Origin: Paguma larvata
Taxonomy: Eukaryota; Chordata; Mammalia; Carnivora; Viverridae
DNA length: 64,000 bases
Direction: 5' to 3'
NCBI GenBank assembly: GCA_030068075.1
Contig: CM057830.1
Coordinates: 23,096,247 to 23,160,246, forward strand
Below are positions 10,051-20,458 of this stretch, piece after piece (within the stretch, counting starts at the first letter, position 1; each line of letters starts with the position of its first letter). The notes under the pieces were generated by a model. It made no database searches and had not been told where the DNA came from. It saw only the letters and a program-made list of their open reading frames with translations. The position numbers were made by a program, and so were the translations under genes.

Positions 10051-11514
10051 CAGGAAAATGGGGTGCAGTAGTGTAGATCATAATTTTGAAGAACAAAAGG
10101 TGATGTGAGCAAACACTTCCCCAGTTAGGCTTGTGAGTGGGCAGCTCTAGAATATGGTTAAGATAGTGAAGTCAGAGAGTCCCATACCATACTTCATTTG
10201 TATTGATGCATTTGGTTTTCTTAATTATCTCAACGAGATTCATGAAATTGTTTGAGGAAAGTATATGAATAAAAAATGCACAATCTATTTACAGCCAATC
10301 CTTCGGATATAATCTAATTAAGGGTAGACAGCAATGACTGAAAATCATGTTTTCTGATCCCTCTGTAGTACAGGCAAATTAAAGATGTGTTATACTTCCT
10401 GGTGTGAAAGAACCCACATAGGATAAGAAACAAAAAGACAGAAATAACTTCACAATTAACACTAATTGGAGTTGGTACTGGCAAAAAAAGATAATTAATT
10501 CTAGCTTTCCTTCCTTTATAGTTGCCCTCATGGGTTTAAGCCAAAACACATCTGTTGGTTTGGCTTGGAATTTGCCCTGGTACTGCCCACACTGTGCTTT
10601 TATAGTGGGTAAATAGAAACAGTAAATTCCCAGTACCTAATGTGTCACCATACAAGAATAGACAATCCATTTATACCTAGTCACATGTACTCTGTTTTCT
10701 GGAATATTCTTTAGATAGAAAAGTTAGAATTGGACATAGCCATGAAACAGAGTTCATTATGAGGTCAACAGGGTGTTCTACTTCTTTTTGTGCACTGAAG
10801 GGTACACCTTGGTTCTGGAAAGCATAATAGACTTTTTTAAAGTGAATACTCCAGTCTCCAGTGTCTTAGATTCACTCTTGGGGAGAAAAGGGATCCCGCT
10901 AGTAAGCAGAAAATCAATTGCTAACTTTCTAGGGCTGCATTAAGTTTTACTTACCAGTAGGATACCATTATCTCTTTTGGAACCTTGCTGGCTTAGCCAT
11001 TAGCTCCCTTTTCACAAACAGGGTCAGGCCTTTAATGCTTCTGAGTTAGAAGTTTTATACATTATACATAGATGTGTTTGTTTTTAGAAAAGGAATTGCA
11101 TGTACAAATGTTTTGGCATTTTGTAGAGGTAGCTGTTATCAAAGAAAACATGCAATGAAGGAGACCGTAATTGACCTCTACCCAATCTATTTTATGACTG
11201 CATTTACATTATCGTCTCTATAAAATCATTGCAGTGGTTTCAAGTGTGAATATAGCTATTTAAGTTCACTTGAGTGAGTTACTTTACTCTCTGTCCTAGT
11301 TCAGACATATGGGCCCTGAAAAGCATGTGTCCTAAGGCTTGGATTTCTGTGTTAAATAGGACAATGATCCTTTGATTTAAAAAGGAAAAACAGTCACTTA
11401 CTATGATCTAATTCCTGTAATGAAGTTGCTGTTCTTCTAGTGTCATTTATTAATTCCAAAATCAATTTTGAAACTACCGTACTGTCTTTTAAAACTTTCA
11501 TTACACTATACATA

Positions 11515-11517
<3 letters not shown>
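10051..11517. other. Long repeat-poor stretch
   Basis: About 1.5 kb in which I recognise no transposon, exon or simple repeat. Repeat-poor blocks in a transposon-rich desert can hold conserved regulatory DNA, but nothing in the sequence itself proves that. Confidence 0.3.

Positions 11518-11559
<42 letters not shown>
11518..11559. repeat. Pure (AT)n microsatellite, about 21 units
   Basis: An uninterrupted TA/AT dinucleotide array. It is self-complementary and can form hairpins. Such arrays are usually highly length-polymorphic. Confidence 0.97.
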
Positions 11560-11562
<3 letters not shown>

Positions 11563-12549
11563 TTATACTATAGAAAATTGTTTCAACCGAGAGAAGGTTG
11601 AACTAGGAATAACTACCACTTAACTTCTACTTTTAGTTTGAGATAATAGTTGAAAGCAGCAAAGTTGTCTTAAACTTTATAATATAGTATCAGATGGTTC
11701 TCAAGATCTCTTGCCTCGTATAATGTTTTAATTAGAAAACTCACATTTAAATTTTGACCCTTCAAAACAAAGGCATAGTTTGAAAACCAAATAAACAAAA
11801 AACATTGTGTTTTAAATGTTGAAGAATTGTCAGCTGTTAAAAGCCTTCCTAGCGTGGCTTCATTTTATGTGTGTACTTCATTTTATTACATCTGTGATTA
11901 AAAATACAAGCAAACAGCAACTTTTGACAAGTACTTCTAATGCTTTGTCTTTAATGAGTCATGTTACACATTCTGACTCCTAAATTAGGATGTATCAGAC
12001 AATACTTAGATTATTCTGCTTAAAAACTAAGACAAACCAACCAACCAACCAACCAACAAAAAACTGAAGAGGTAAAGAGGACTAATAAGTGCTATATTAT
12101 GAATCATCTAAAACTAAGAACCAGTTTTAGTTCTAGTAATTCCCAAGACTTGATTAAACCGTATATAGTGTGGTGACTAAAGAACAACATATCTCTTGAT
12201 CTCAGGTTTTCTTTCGGTAAGACAGTACTTACAATGCTTCTTTAGAGGTAACAATGCACCTGACGGCCCATAGCAGTGAACATATTAATCATCATTTAGC
12301 AACATACAAGTGGCTATACATGTAGTATGCTCTGGGAGAAACCCCTTATACTTTCTTTCATATTATTGCCATTTTCACAAAAGAGAATACCAAATCTCAT
12401 TTGGAATGCAATGCTCTCAGGACATTTAAACCAGTGATACAATGGAGTCTATTTCTGCCAACTCACAAGAGCTTAACAAATGCTTAGTATCACATTCCTC
12501 CCCATGCAAAACTGTTGTTAAACATTCATCAGCACACTACCGAATTTTA
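11560..12549. other. Unassigned repeat-poor stretch with a small (AACC)n array
   Basis: No gene or transposon recognised. A short CAAC/AACC tetranucleotide array sits at 12034-12057. Confidence 0.35.
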
Positions 12550-12566
12550 AACTATATGTACTTTTA

Positions 12567-12776
12567 TTTTTTTTAAGTTTATTTATTTATTTTGAGAGAG
12601 AAAGAAAGAGAGTGAGCAAGGGAAGGGCAGAGAAAGAGAGGGAGTGAGAATCCCAAGTAGGCTCTCCACCACCAGTGTGGAGCCCAATGCAGGACTTGAA
12701 ATCATGAACTGAGAGATCATGATCTGAGCCAAAATCAAGAGTTGGATGCTTAACTAACTCAGCCACACAGGCGCCC
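12567..12776 (-). mobile_element. SINEC_Fc, antisense, with 17-bp TSDs
   Basis: Antisense SINE ending at CACACAGGCGCCC. Flanks AACTATATGTACTTTTA (12550-12566) and AACTATATATAGTTTTA (12779-12795) are the duplicated target with three mismatches. Confidence 0.94.
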
Positions 12777-12795
12777 TGAACTATATATAGTTTTA

Positions 12796-13500
12796 ATACA
12801 GAATCTTCCTAATCTCAATTGGAACGAATATTCACCTATTAATTGTTCTTGGTGTGAACTCTTGGTATAAAAGTCACAACTAAGCATTTAAAAAATGTGT
12901 TTATCTTGAAAACCATGATCCACTTGCACTTACACATTTTTTGCTATTATATAAAATTGTACTGCCTAGTTAGAGTCCCCATTTATGTACATGTGGTTTG
13001 AGTATCTAGTGCATGTGGAAACCCTGTTACTTCTCCAAGGAGAGATGCTTCATCTTGCCTATAAAAACAAAATCTCTAGTTGGTTAGTTTTTACTGTAAA
13101 GCTGCCTTTCACAGTTTCATATTGAGACAATTATGTGAGCTTCATGTTAAAAAGAAAAAAAAGAAAAAGAATGTTTAATTGCCTTCCAAAAGGAAGCAAA
13201 ATAATTTACTTCCTCAAAGCAGGGACATGATTTTTAGTGTTTATCCATAAAGTTTAGTTTCTATATGTATTTTAATTTTCCTACAAGCAATTTTCATAAT
13301 ATCTTTGTAATTATTCAGAATAATTTGGTATCTGAAGTATTGATATCAGTTAGTGAACAAGGGTTATTGTAAGTCACAGAGCTTTGCTTTAGCTTTTTTT
13401 GTTTCACTTTACTGTAGAATTCAGTGAAAGGTAGATGTATCAACTCATGGAGTTTATGATAGCAATTATTAGCAAGTTCTCTTATGACATCATTTCACTT
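12796..13500. other. Unassigned AT-rich sequence
   Basis: Contains an A/G-rich run near 13149-13170. I see nothing else. Confidence 0.3.
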
Positions 13501-13517
13501 AAAAAATCCAAACTTAG

Positions 13518-13647
13518 GGGGCACCTGGGTGGCTCAACCAACTGGTTAAGTGTCTATGTCTTGATTTCAGCTCAGTTCATGATCTCATGGTTCTTGAGAT
13601 CGAGCCCCATGTCGGGGTCTGTACTGACAGCATGGAGCCTGCTTGAG

Positions 13648-13682
<35 letters not shown>

Positions 13683-13751
13683 TTCTCCTCTCCTCATGCT
13701 GTCTCATGCTTTCTCTCTCTCTCTCTTTCTCTCTCTTTCAAAATAAACATT
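13518..13751 (+). mobile_element. SINEC_Fc, sense, perfect 17-bp TSDs and expanded (CT)n
   Basis: Sense SINE from GGGCACCTGGGTGGCTC to AAAATAAACATT. The flanks AAAAAATCCAAACTTAG at 13501-13517 and 13752-13768 are identical, which argues for a fairly recent insertion. The internal pyrimidine segment is expanded to a pure (TC)n array at 13651-13681. The 103-codon plus-strand ORF over it is SINE translation and encodes an LS-repeat from the CT array. Confidence 0.97.
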
Positions 13752-13768
13752 AAAAAATCCAAACTTAG

Positions 13769-14089
13769 ATTAATTTAACTAAAACAAGCTCTTCTTTTGA
13801 GCTCCAATAGCACAATTCTTTTATAAGAGCTATCTTTCTGCAATACAATTGTTGAATTACTCATATGTCAACTCCTTGATAATAGAAAACATAGCATATA
13901 TTATGTGTCACTATGAGGGATTAGGTCTCTGGCATATATGAGTTACCCAACACCCATTTGAAGAATAAATGAGTGAATACTCAGGGCAAAGATTGTTGGC
14001 AAAAATAAGAAATCCATTCATTAATGAAAGGGAATACCCAGCATATACTTGAATCATCAGGGAAGACTCCATTTCATCAGTAGGACTTC
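13769..14089. other. Unassigned sequence
   Basis: I see no recognisable element in this interval. Confidence 0.3.
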
Positions 14090-14430
14090 CATGAACATTG
14101 AATTTGTATATGGAAAGAACAGCAAAGTGGTCTAGGCAGGGGAAAATCCATGAACAAGGTCGCTGAGGTATAACTAATGAATGCATTTGAAGTTGAGTAA
14201 TAGTCTGGCTCAGTTGGAGTCAAGATTCATAAAAGTTAATTATGGAGATTGAGAGGAGAGTTGGAGTAACATCAGGTCAAGGGGGAGGTTGAAAGTTTAT
14301 CCTGTTGATTATGGGGAACCGCTGAGATTTTGCCTATATATTTAATTCAGAAAGATTCCTTTGAAATAGATTGTGACAGGGTGAAATTACAGTTGGAGAA
14401 AAGTGAGAAAGCCTGAACTATTAGACTGTT
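14090..14430 (-). mobile_element. L2 fragment, antisense, degraded
   Basis: Reading in the antisense L2 order are text near 14100 ('gaacagcaaagtgg'), a run of GA-rich words near 14250, and 'gatattttgcctatat...attcagaaagattcct' near 14320. This is an old, low-identity call. Confidence 0.4.
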
Positions 14431-14686
14431 AATGCTGTGAAATTCAATGTTATTTAAATGTGTCCTCATTCTCCCTGCCCAAATCTATAAAAAATTTTAA
14501 GGCAAAATTATTCTCAAATACTAAATTGTTTTAGTCTTCATTTCTAGGAAAAAGCAATACTTCTAAATTCTATGCCCATATTACAGAGGTCGAATATATC
14601 AAAGACTCACTTTTATCCCCAGCCAATAAAAATCTATTCATCAGAACAGTCAAATATGTAAAGAATCAGATTCAGAATCATTTTCA

Positions 14687-14688
<2 letters not shown>

Positions 14689-14733
<45 letters not shown>
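14689..14733. repeat. (CA)n microsatellite, about 22 units
   Basis: A pure AC array, likely length-polymorphic. Confidence 0.97.
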
Positions 14734-14735
<2 letters not shown>

Positions 14736-14879
14736 TATTTACAAGGACTCCTTGACAAGTTAATTCAGAGGCAGAGTCATGAAAATAAGTGCAGAAGAGA
14801 AGGAAAATATGCAGTGAATGGTTGAGCAATGCAAAAACTTAAACACATTTTTAACTATTTCATTTCTCAAAAGGAATTA

Positions 14880-14940
14880 GTAATACCTAACATTTGCCAA
14901 GCCGTACTGTATGTTGAGCCTAGAACTTGTCATTTGCAGG
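14880..14940 (-). mobile_element. MIR fragment, antisense, left part
   Basis: Words 'tacctaacatttgcc' and 'tactgtatgttgagcc' match an antisense MIR 3' part. The element is interrupted by the MLT1 LTR and resumes at 16172. The two parts are collinear, making MIR the oldest layer of this nest. Confidence 0.6.
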
Positions 14941-14978
14941 TGTCTTAGTTCAGGCTTCTAGAACAAAATACACCAGCA
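14941..14978 (-). mobile_element. MLT1 (MaLR) LTR, antisense, left part
   Basis: Starts TGTCTTAGTT, the antisense image of an LTR end. It continues into 'gaacaaaataca' and is then broken by an L1. The right part lies at 15822-16171. The whole LTR is bounded by TG...CA ends and a 5-bp target duplication, GCAGG (14936-14940) and ACAGG (16172-16176), with one mismatch. Confidence 0.8.
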
Positions 14979-15300
14979 TGTGTATACCACATCGTCTTTA
15001 TCCATTGACAGACACTTAGGTTGTTTCCTTATCTCGACTATTGTGAATAATGCTGTGCTAAACACTGTAAGAAAGATAGCTTTTTGATATCCTGTTTTCA
15101 TTTCATAAACCCAAAAGTGGGATTGGTGGATAATATGGTAGTTTTGTTCTTAATTTTTTCGAAGAACTTCCATACTATTTTTCATAGTGAGTAACCAGTT
15201 TATGTTCTCACCCACAATGCCCAAAGATTCTCTTTATTCCACATTCTCACCAACATTTGTTGTCTCTTATCTTCCTGATGATAGCCATTCTAACAGAGTG
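14979..15300 (-). mobile_element. L1 3' region, inverted half of a twin-primed insertion
   Basis: Antisense L1 text ('tatccattgacagacacttagg', 'attgtgaataatgctgtg', 'ccaacatttgttg' in order). At about 15300 the strand switches and the L1 continues in sense from the neighbouring point of the consensus. This is the classic product of twin priming during L1 integration. Confidence 0.85.
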
Positions 15301-15821
15301 GTATGATGTATATATGTACAATGGAATATTATTCGGCCATGAGAAAGAAGAAACTCCTGCCATTTGTGACAGACAACATGCATGGGCCTTGAGGGCATTA
15401 TGCTCGATGAGATAAACCAAAGAAAGACAACTATTATAGAGTATTGCATATATGTGGAATCTAAAAAAGCCAAAACCGAAGAGGCAGACTATAGTGGTGG
15501 TTACTCGGGCCTGGGGAGTGGGGGAATTGGGGAAATGTGAAAAGGTACAAATTTGCAACTATAAGATCAGATAGTCCTGGAGACCTGATGTATAGCATAG
15601 TGATTGTAGTCAGTGGTACTGTATTAATTCGCTAAGAGACAAGATCTTAAATGTTCTTACCACCAAAAAGAAATAATAATTGTGTGACATGATGGAAGTA
15701 TTAGAGCAAGAGTGGTGATCATATTGCAATATATAAATGTATCAAATCAGCACACTGTAAACCTTAAATACACCGTGTCATATATAATTATATCACCATA
15801 AAAATAATAAAAATAAGCATT
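15301..15821 (+). mobile_element. L1 3' region, sense half of a twin-primed insertion
   Basis: Starts GTATGATGTATATATGTACAATGG, in the L1 where the inverted part leaves off (GATGTGGTATACACATG on its complement). It runs through 'gccatgagaaagaag', 'gtgacagacaacatgcatggg' and the 3'UTR to an A-rich end near 15810. The ORFs of 103 and 68 codons on the minus strand here are antisense L1 translation and not genes. Confidence 0.85.
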
Positions 15822-16171
15822 TTAAAAATTCCATTGACTGGGTGGCTTAGACATTTATTTCTCATAGTTCGGGAAGGCTGAGAAGTCCAAGACCCAAGTT
15901 GTTGGCAGGGTTAGTTTCTAGAGAGGATCTATAAGCTTCTTAGCTTACAGATGGCCACTTTCTCACTGTGTCTTCACATCATACAGGGAGAGAGCTCTGA
16001 TGTTTCTTTATTTTCTTATAAGGTCACTAAACCCATCACAAGGGCTTAGTCCTCATAACCTCATCTATACCTAATTATCCACCAAAGGCCCCACCTCCAA
16101 ATACCATCATATTGGGGGTTAGGGTTTCAACTTATGCATGTGGGGGATGGACAAACATTTAGTCCCTAACA
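15822..16171 (-). mobile_element. MLT1 (MaLR) LTR, antisense, right part
   Basis: Resumes with 'ttgactgggtggcttag' and runs through 'cactttctcactgtgtcttcaca', 'ccaaaggccccacctcc' and 'gggggttagggtttcaac' to TCCCTAACA. This is an old endogenous-retrovirus-like solitary LTR with no genes. It is interrupted by the L1 described above. Confidence 0.88.
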
Positions 16172-16345
16172 ACAGGTGATATCTTATTTAATATGTACAA
16201 CAATCTAGTGAGAGGTACTTTTCTTCCTGTTTTCTAGATAAGGAAACCAAAACAGAAATGGATACATTGCTCACCTAAGTTACTGGCTTTATGGTTGCAG
16301 GCTTGGGAAACAGCAGTGATTTGAACTTGGATTCCTATGAATGAT
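16172..16345 (-). mobile_element. MIR fragment, antisense, right part
   Basis: Text 'cttatttaatatgtacaacaa', 'tttctagataaggaaacc' and 'agtgatttgaacttgg' follows the antisense MIR core and its tRNA-like end. It continues the fragment at 14880-14940. Confidence 0.7.
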
Positions 16346-17369
16346 CCCTCTAACCTTTTCTCTGGCTCAGAGCATAGAGTATTGACAATTTAACGATATA
16401 GGCGTGGCAGAAATGTTAAGAATGAGTGTGATAGTGTGTCTGTATCTGTGAGTGAGAGGGTAAGAGAGAGGGAAAGAGAAAATAGGTATAAAAAATAGGG
16501 ATAATAGTAACTTGGCACTTTCAGTCTGAAGTATGAGTGCGTTCTAGAGGTGTAAATACAAGGAGTAATTTTAATCTGATTCTTTTAAGCATGTGCACCA
16601 GGTATCCTTTCTGCTAACTCCCACAGCTCTTCTAACAGGAAATCTGGATAGTGAGACACAACTTGCTGTATCTAAATTGGGCTCTATGGATGAAGTGCTA
16701 CCCGTAACACATCCCTTTTCTTCTAGGAATCTCCCCTTAACAGTGAAGAAACAGTTTTGCTATATTGCCCAATAAAGAAAGTGTGATTTAAATGAGTAAC
16801 TTATGCATACCCATACACACAGAGAATATAAGGAGGAGTAAAATAAGCTTATTCTATAAAACATGCCAGTTGTGTACCAGTGTTCTGACTATTGAAAATA
16901 AGAACATATTTAATTGATTCAAGTTAAAAAAAAAGAAGAAAGAAATAACAAAAAATGAAAGAAGAAAATAGTCAGGGGAAGAAAGCTACATTAAGGGAAT
17001 CCTCTTGACAGCTGGTATTCTTTTTAGCTCTTCTAATTCTCCTTTCTTGACAATATCAGCAACTTTACTCTCATAAACTTAATGACTTGGGAAATGCAAA
17101 CTGGTGAGAAACTGTCAAGGTAGAAAGGAAAATTTCTCATGTTTTTGCTTTCTAATGAGGGCTTAAGTTGACAAATCTAAGTCTATTTTAGCATAATGGG
17201 AAGATATGTTATCAATTAGAAACATTTAGCTAATGTTGGAATAAAATTTTTCAGTAATTTACAATCCAATAAATGCTGAGATGGCTGCAGTGTGCTGACA
17301 GGGCACGATAGATTTTTTAAAGATACCAGGAAGGGAAACACTCATGTGCACACACATACATTTCCAACT
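16346..17369. other. Unassigned sequence
   Basis: About 1 kb without a recognised element. A purine-rich run sits at 16450-16480 and an A/G-rich run at 16926-16975. A 60-codon ORF at 16593-16775 has no recognisable features. Confidence 0.3.
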
Positions 17370-17592
17370 ATGGAATAGAGTGGGGGGCAAACTTTTTCTG
17401 CAAAAAGCCAGAGTAAATATTTTAGACTTCGTAGCCAGATGGTCTCTGTCACAACGACTCATCTCTGCTGTCGTAGCATGAAACCACCCACAGACAGTAA
17501 TACATCATCAGATGAGCATGGCTGTGTTCCAATAAAACTTTATTTACAAGAATAAGGAAGGAGCTAGAATTTGCCCACAGACTATAATTTGT
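17370..17592 (+). mobile_element. hAT-type non-autonomous DNA transposon (Charlie-like)
   Basis: Carries the common mammalian hAT MITE text: 'aaactttttctgcaaaaagcc', 'aaatattttagacttcg', 'gctgtgttccaataaaac', 'tttatttacaa', 'gcccacagactataatttg'. The same family and orientation occur at 23150-23357. The right end has been disturbed by an AT-rich expansion. Confidence 0.75.
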
Positions 17593-17655
17593 TATAGTTA
17601 TATATAATAACTATATATAATTATAGTTATATATAATTTGTTATATATTTGCTCC
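17581..17655. repeat. AT-rich near-palindromic expansion at the hAT element end
   Basis: TATAATTTGTTATA occurs at both sides of a block composed of ATAACTATATATAATTATAG-like units. The block is close to self-complementary, so it may extrude as a hairpin. It appears inserted within or expanded from the end of the hAT element. Confidence 0.7.
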
Positions 17656-19047
17656 TGATCTAATATGACAGTATATATTCTTATATTAGATATAGATGGA
17701 TAGCTTTACCTAGCAAGCAGTAGAAATGGATGTGTGTATAACTTTAAGCCTCACATAGCTAAATGCATATCAAATCATTCAATCTCTTTTTTTTTAAAAG
17801 AACATTTCTATATATTTTCCTGAAACAACTAATTTATATTAATGTTTAATTCAAGTGAAAGTCATTAAAATGAAGTGGCTTCTTCATATTCAAAACTGCC
17901 TTAAATATATTCATGCTTGTCAGTGCTTTAAATAGAATCTGTGAAAAAATGTCATAAAATATCTTCTGAATAATGTCAAATCAACTGGGAAATTAATTGC
18001 AGAATATTTATTTACCACTTCCTGTATATGATTAAGTTGCCAATATTTGTGTATAATAGCAAATTAGGGAGCCCGGTGGGGTGGTATTTATATTAAGGAA
18101 TCACAGTGATATTAGTAAGACACAGTCAAGTTCATAGGAAGCAAGTATCAAAAGATAGGGGAAATCTTTTCACATACAAGAAGGAATATGGCTGCATCTG
18201 CCTGTGCCTGATAGGTTAAAAAAAAAAAAAAGGAACTGTAGATTTTTTAAAACCATTGCAATTGTAATTTTATAGTGATGTGGGATGTAGACTTGTATTT
18301 GTATTGTTCTATGAATTAATCTCTAAGAATCACTTAGGAATTTTAACCAGTTCTCTGTGTTTCTTTGTACCTCTCTCATCGATATCTGTATCCTCTCTAT
18401 CTGCATCTAAGCTTTTATGCAGCTCTCTATAGATGTTCCATCAATTCTGGAACACAGTGATGTTAAAAAATATTTGTGAAAACATTGGCCCAGACTAACA
18501 ACAGTTTCCATTTTTGTTTTTCATTGCTCAGATTTAAATTGTTTTTGCTTAAACAAAAAAGAAAATAAATTTAAAATTAAAGAGAAAAATAAACTTAATA
18601 GATGTGATATTTCCCATTAATTCTTTATTTTACTAGGAACAGCATACAAATTTGAATGCAGCTTTGTTGTAAGGCTTTATACATACCAAATATGAGTTAA
18701 TGCTTGGTAAAAAGATGAAGAGAAACACTTGTCATGGAAAAAAGTTCTGCAATTAGTCAACATCAAGATGACAAAATAAGAACTATCAAGTAGTTAAATA
18801 TAACCTGAGAGTTTTGAAAACAAGACAACAAATTGATCTCAGGTGGTTAAAATCCCTCACATCTAAGATGGTAAAGCTATCATAAATAAAGTAGCATTAC
18901 ATTTACTCTTTTAAATATTAAAGTTTAGGATATGTGTATAATTTGCTTCACTTGAGAAGTTGCCTCTCTTATCCAGTTATTTCTCTGTAGGTTTTAGATT
19001 AATTTTCCAGAGCTGATATTTTGAGCTATTTTTTTTCTATATGCTTT
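17656..19047. other. Unassigned AT-rich sequence
   Basis: About 1.4 kb with no gene or named repeat recognised. It contains a 15-A run near 18216-18230. Confidence 0.3.
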
Positions 19048-19114
19048 TTTTTCTCAAGTTTTTCTTTAAATTCCAGTAAGTTAACATTATAGTGTAATAT
19101 TGGTTTCAGGTGTA
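19048..19114 (-). mobile_element. Very short carnivore L1 3' end, antisense
   Basis: T-run followed by AATTCCAGTAAGTTAACATT and 'gtgtaatattggtttcaggtgta', identical in layout to the ends at 4439 and 36566. Only about 65 bases were retained. This is extreme 5' truncation. Confidence 0.75.
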
Positions 19115-19439
19115 GAGTTTCCAGCGCTGATTCTTACTCAGGTCAAGGCAGTAAATTGTTGTTGTGGAAAATATGCCCACTTCAGTAAGTTCACTTATTA
19201 CACATGTGTGAAATATATTGCAACAGGACGTGGGAAAAAATGTCTCCTTGGAATATCAGTCCCCTTGAAGCTAATGCCAGGGAGTATTAGCTTTCATTTA
19301 TTTAAGAAACAGATTGAGTGGGGGAAGATTTTTGTGACTTAGTAGTCAATTCCAGAAATTCTACTATCAATATGAAACATGACATAATTTATTTTCATGG
19401 ATAGTCTGTCTTTCTTAACATTTGGTTTAAAGGTACTTC
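19115..19439. other. Unassigned sequence
   Basis: An 80-codon plus-strand ORF (19100-19342) begins inside the L1 end and has no recognisable features. I do not regard it as a gene. Confidence 0.3.
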
Positions 19440-19552
19440 AAGGTAGGGATCACCTTCTCTGGATCAATGAGAATTATTGTCTGTTTCATTATCAGCTGTA
19501 TCATAACCTCCTACAACAGCACTGGGCTCAGAGTAGATGCTCAATAAATATT
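19440..19552 (+). mobile_element. L2 3' end fragment, sense
   Basis: Text 'aggtagggatcacct' and the hallmark 'gtagatgctcaataaatatt' identify the conserved 3' end of L2. Confidence 0.6.
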
Positions 19553-20074
19553 TTTCCCTGCAAGAATTAAGTTTTATGTTGCCAGCAAAAGCTTAGAACA
19601 TAGCCATGGTCAGTAGTCAACAAGTGCCTATTAAATTAAGTGGAAGGATCAATTTGAAATAAAGAGCTACTATGTCACTCCCCACAATGGGTCTGAGAAT
19701 TCACTCTTGTAAAGAGCTGTGGAGTATGTCTCTTTGAGAATTTATTCAGCTTCCTTTCTTCCCCACATAATGAGAAGGTCGGTGTAATATAAATGCTGTA
19801 AGAATGGTTAACCTTTACTTAATATTGTCTTTATATATGATTATGATTATACTCTAAGATACCATTAACTAGGAAAAAAACTCCAGCATAAATACTTAGA
19901 TTTTTTTTTTTTTTTTGGTTATCATATTTTATGGTCTGGTTTCAGTATTAGTGAGAAGTTACCAAGAAAAGATTTAGGACCGATTTCCATAGCCACAGCA
20001 TTTTACAGGAAGAAATATTAGGATTGTTGACTTTGAAGACATTGTTATATCATCCTCACTAGCAGGTCACAGTG
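19553..20074. other. Unassigned sequence with a T16 run
   Basis: Poly-T at about 19902-19917. No other feature recognised. Confidence 0.3.
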
Positions 20075-20133
20075 TAGTGGCTCTCAACCCTGCCTTCAAG
20101 GGGCCATCACCTGGGGAAGCTTGTAGAAAGTTT
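20075..20133 (+). mobile_element. MER5-type hAT fragment, left part
   Basis: Starts TAGTGGCTCTCAACCCTGCC, the MER5 terminal sequence, and runs to CACCTGGGGAAGCTTGTA, then is cut by an L1 fragment. The rest of the element is not found beyond it. Confidence 0.65.
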
Positions 20134-20404
20134 TATAAATTCTACATGTAAGTCTCATAATACAGTGTTTGTCTTTCTCTGACTTATTTTATTCTGCATA
20201 ATGCCCTCTGAGTGCATCCATGTCGTCACCAATGGCAGAATTTTCTTCTTTCTTATGGCTTAATAATATCCATTTGTACATACATACTACATTTTCTGTA
20301 TCCGTTCATCCATGGATGGACACTGAGGTTGTTTCCATGACTTGGCTATTATGAATAATGCTGCACTGAACATAGGGGTAAAGATATCTTTTTGAGATAA
20401 TGAC
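20134..20404 (-). mobile_element. L1M-type 3'UTR fragment, antisense
   Basis: Contains 'ttctctgacttattttattc', 'gagtgcatccatgtcgtc', 'gttcatccatggatggacac' and 'gctattatgaataatgctgc' in antisense L1 3'UTR order. It ends at the microsatellite that follows. Confidence 0.8.
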
Positions 20405-20458
20405 TATATATGTGTGTATATATATATATATACACACACACACACATACATATATATA
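20405..20458. repeat. Compound TG/TA/CA microsatellite forming an inverted repeat
   Basis: A TATATGTGTGTATATA arm is followed by TATATACACACACA and TACATATATATA. The left (TG/TA) and right (CA/TA) arms are complementary, so the array can fold into a hairpin or cruciform with TA at its centre. Confidence 0.9.

Noticed and set aside
13435..13746. 103-codon ORF with a long Leu-Ser repeat
   Set aside because: It is the translation of the SINE and its (TC)n array.
15247..15558. 103- and 68-codon minus-strand ORFs
   Set aside because: They lie across the two halves of the twin-primed L1 3'UTR and have no conserved motif.
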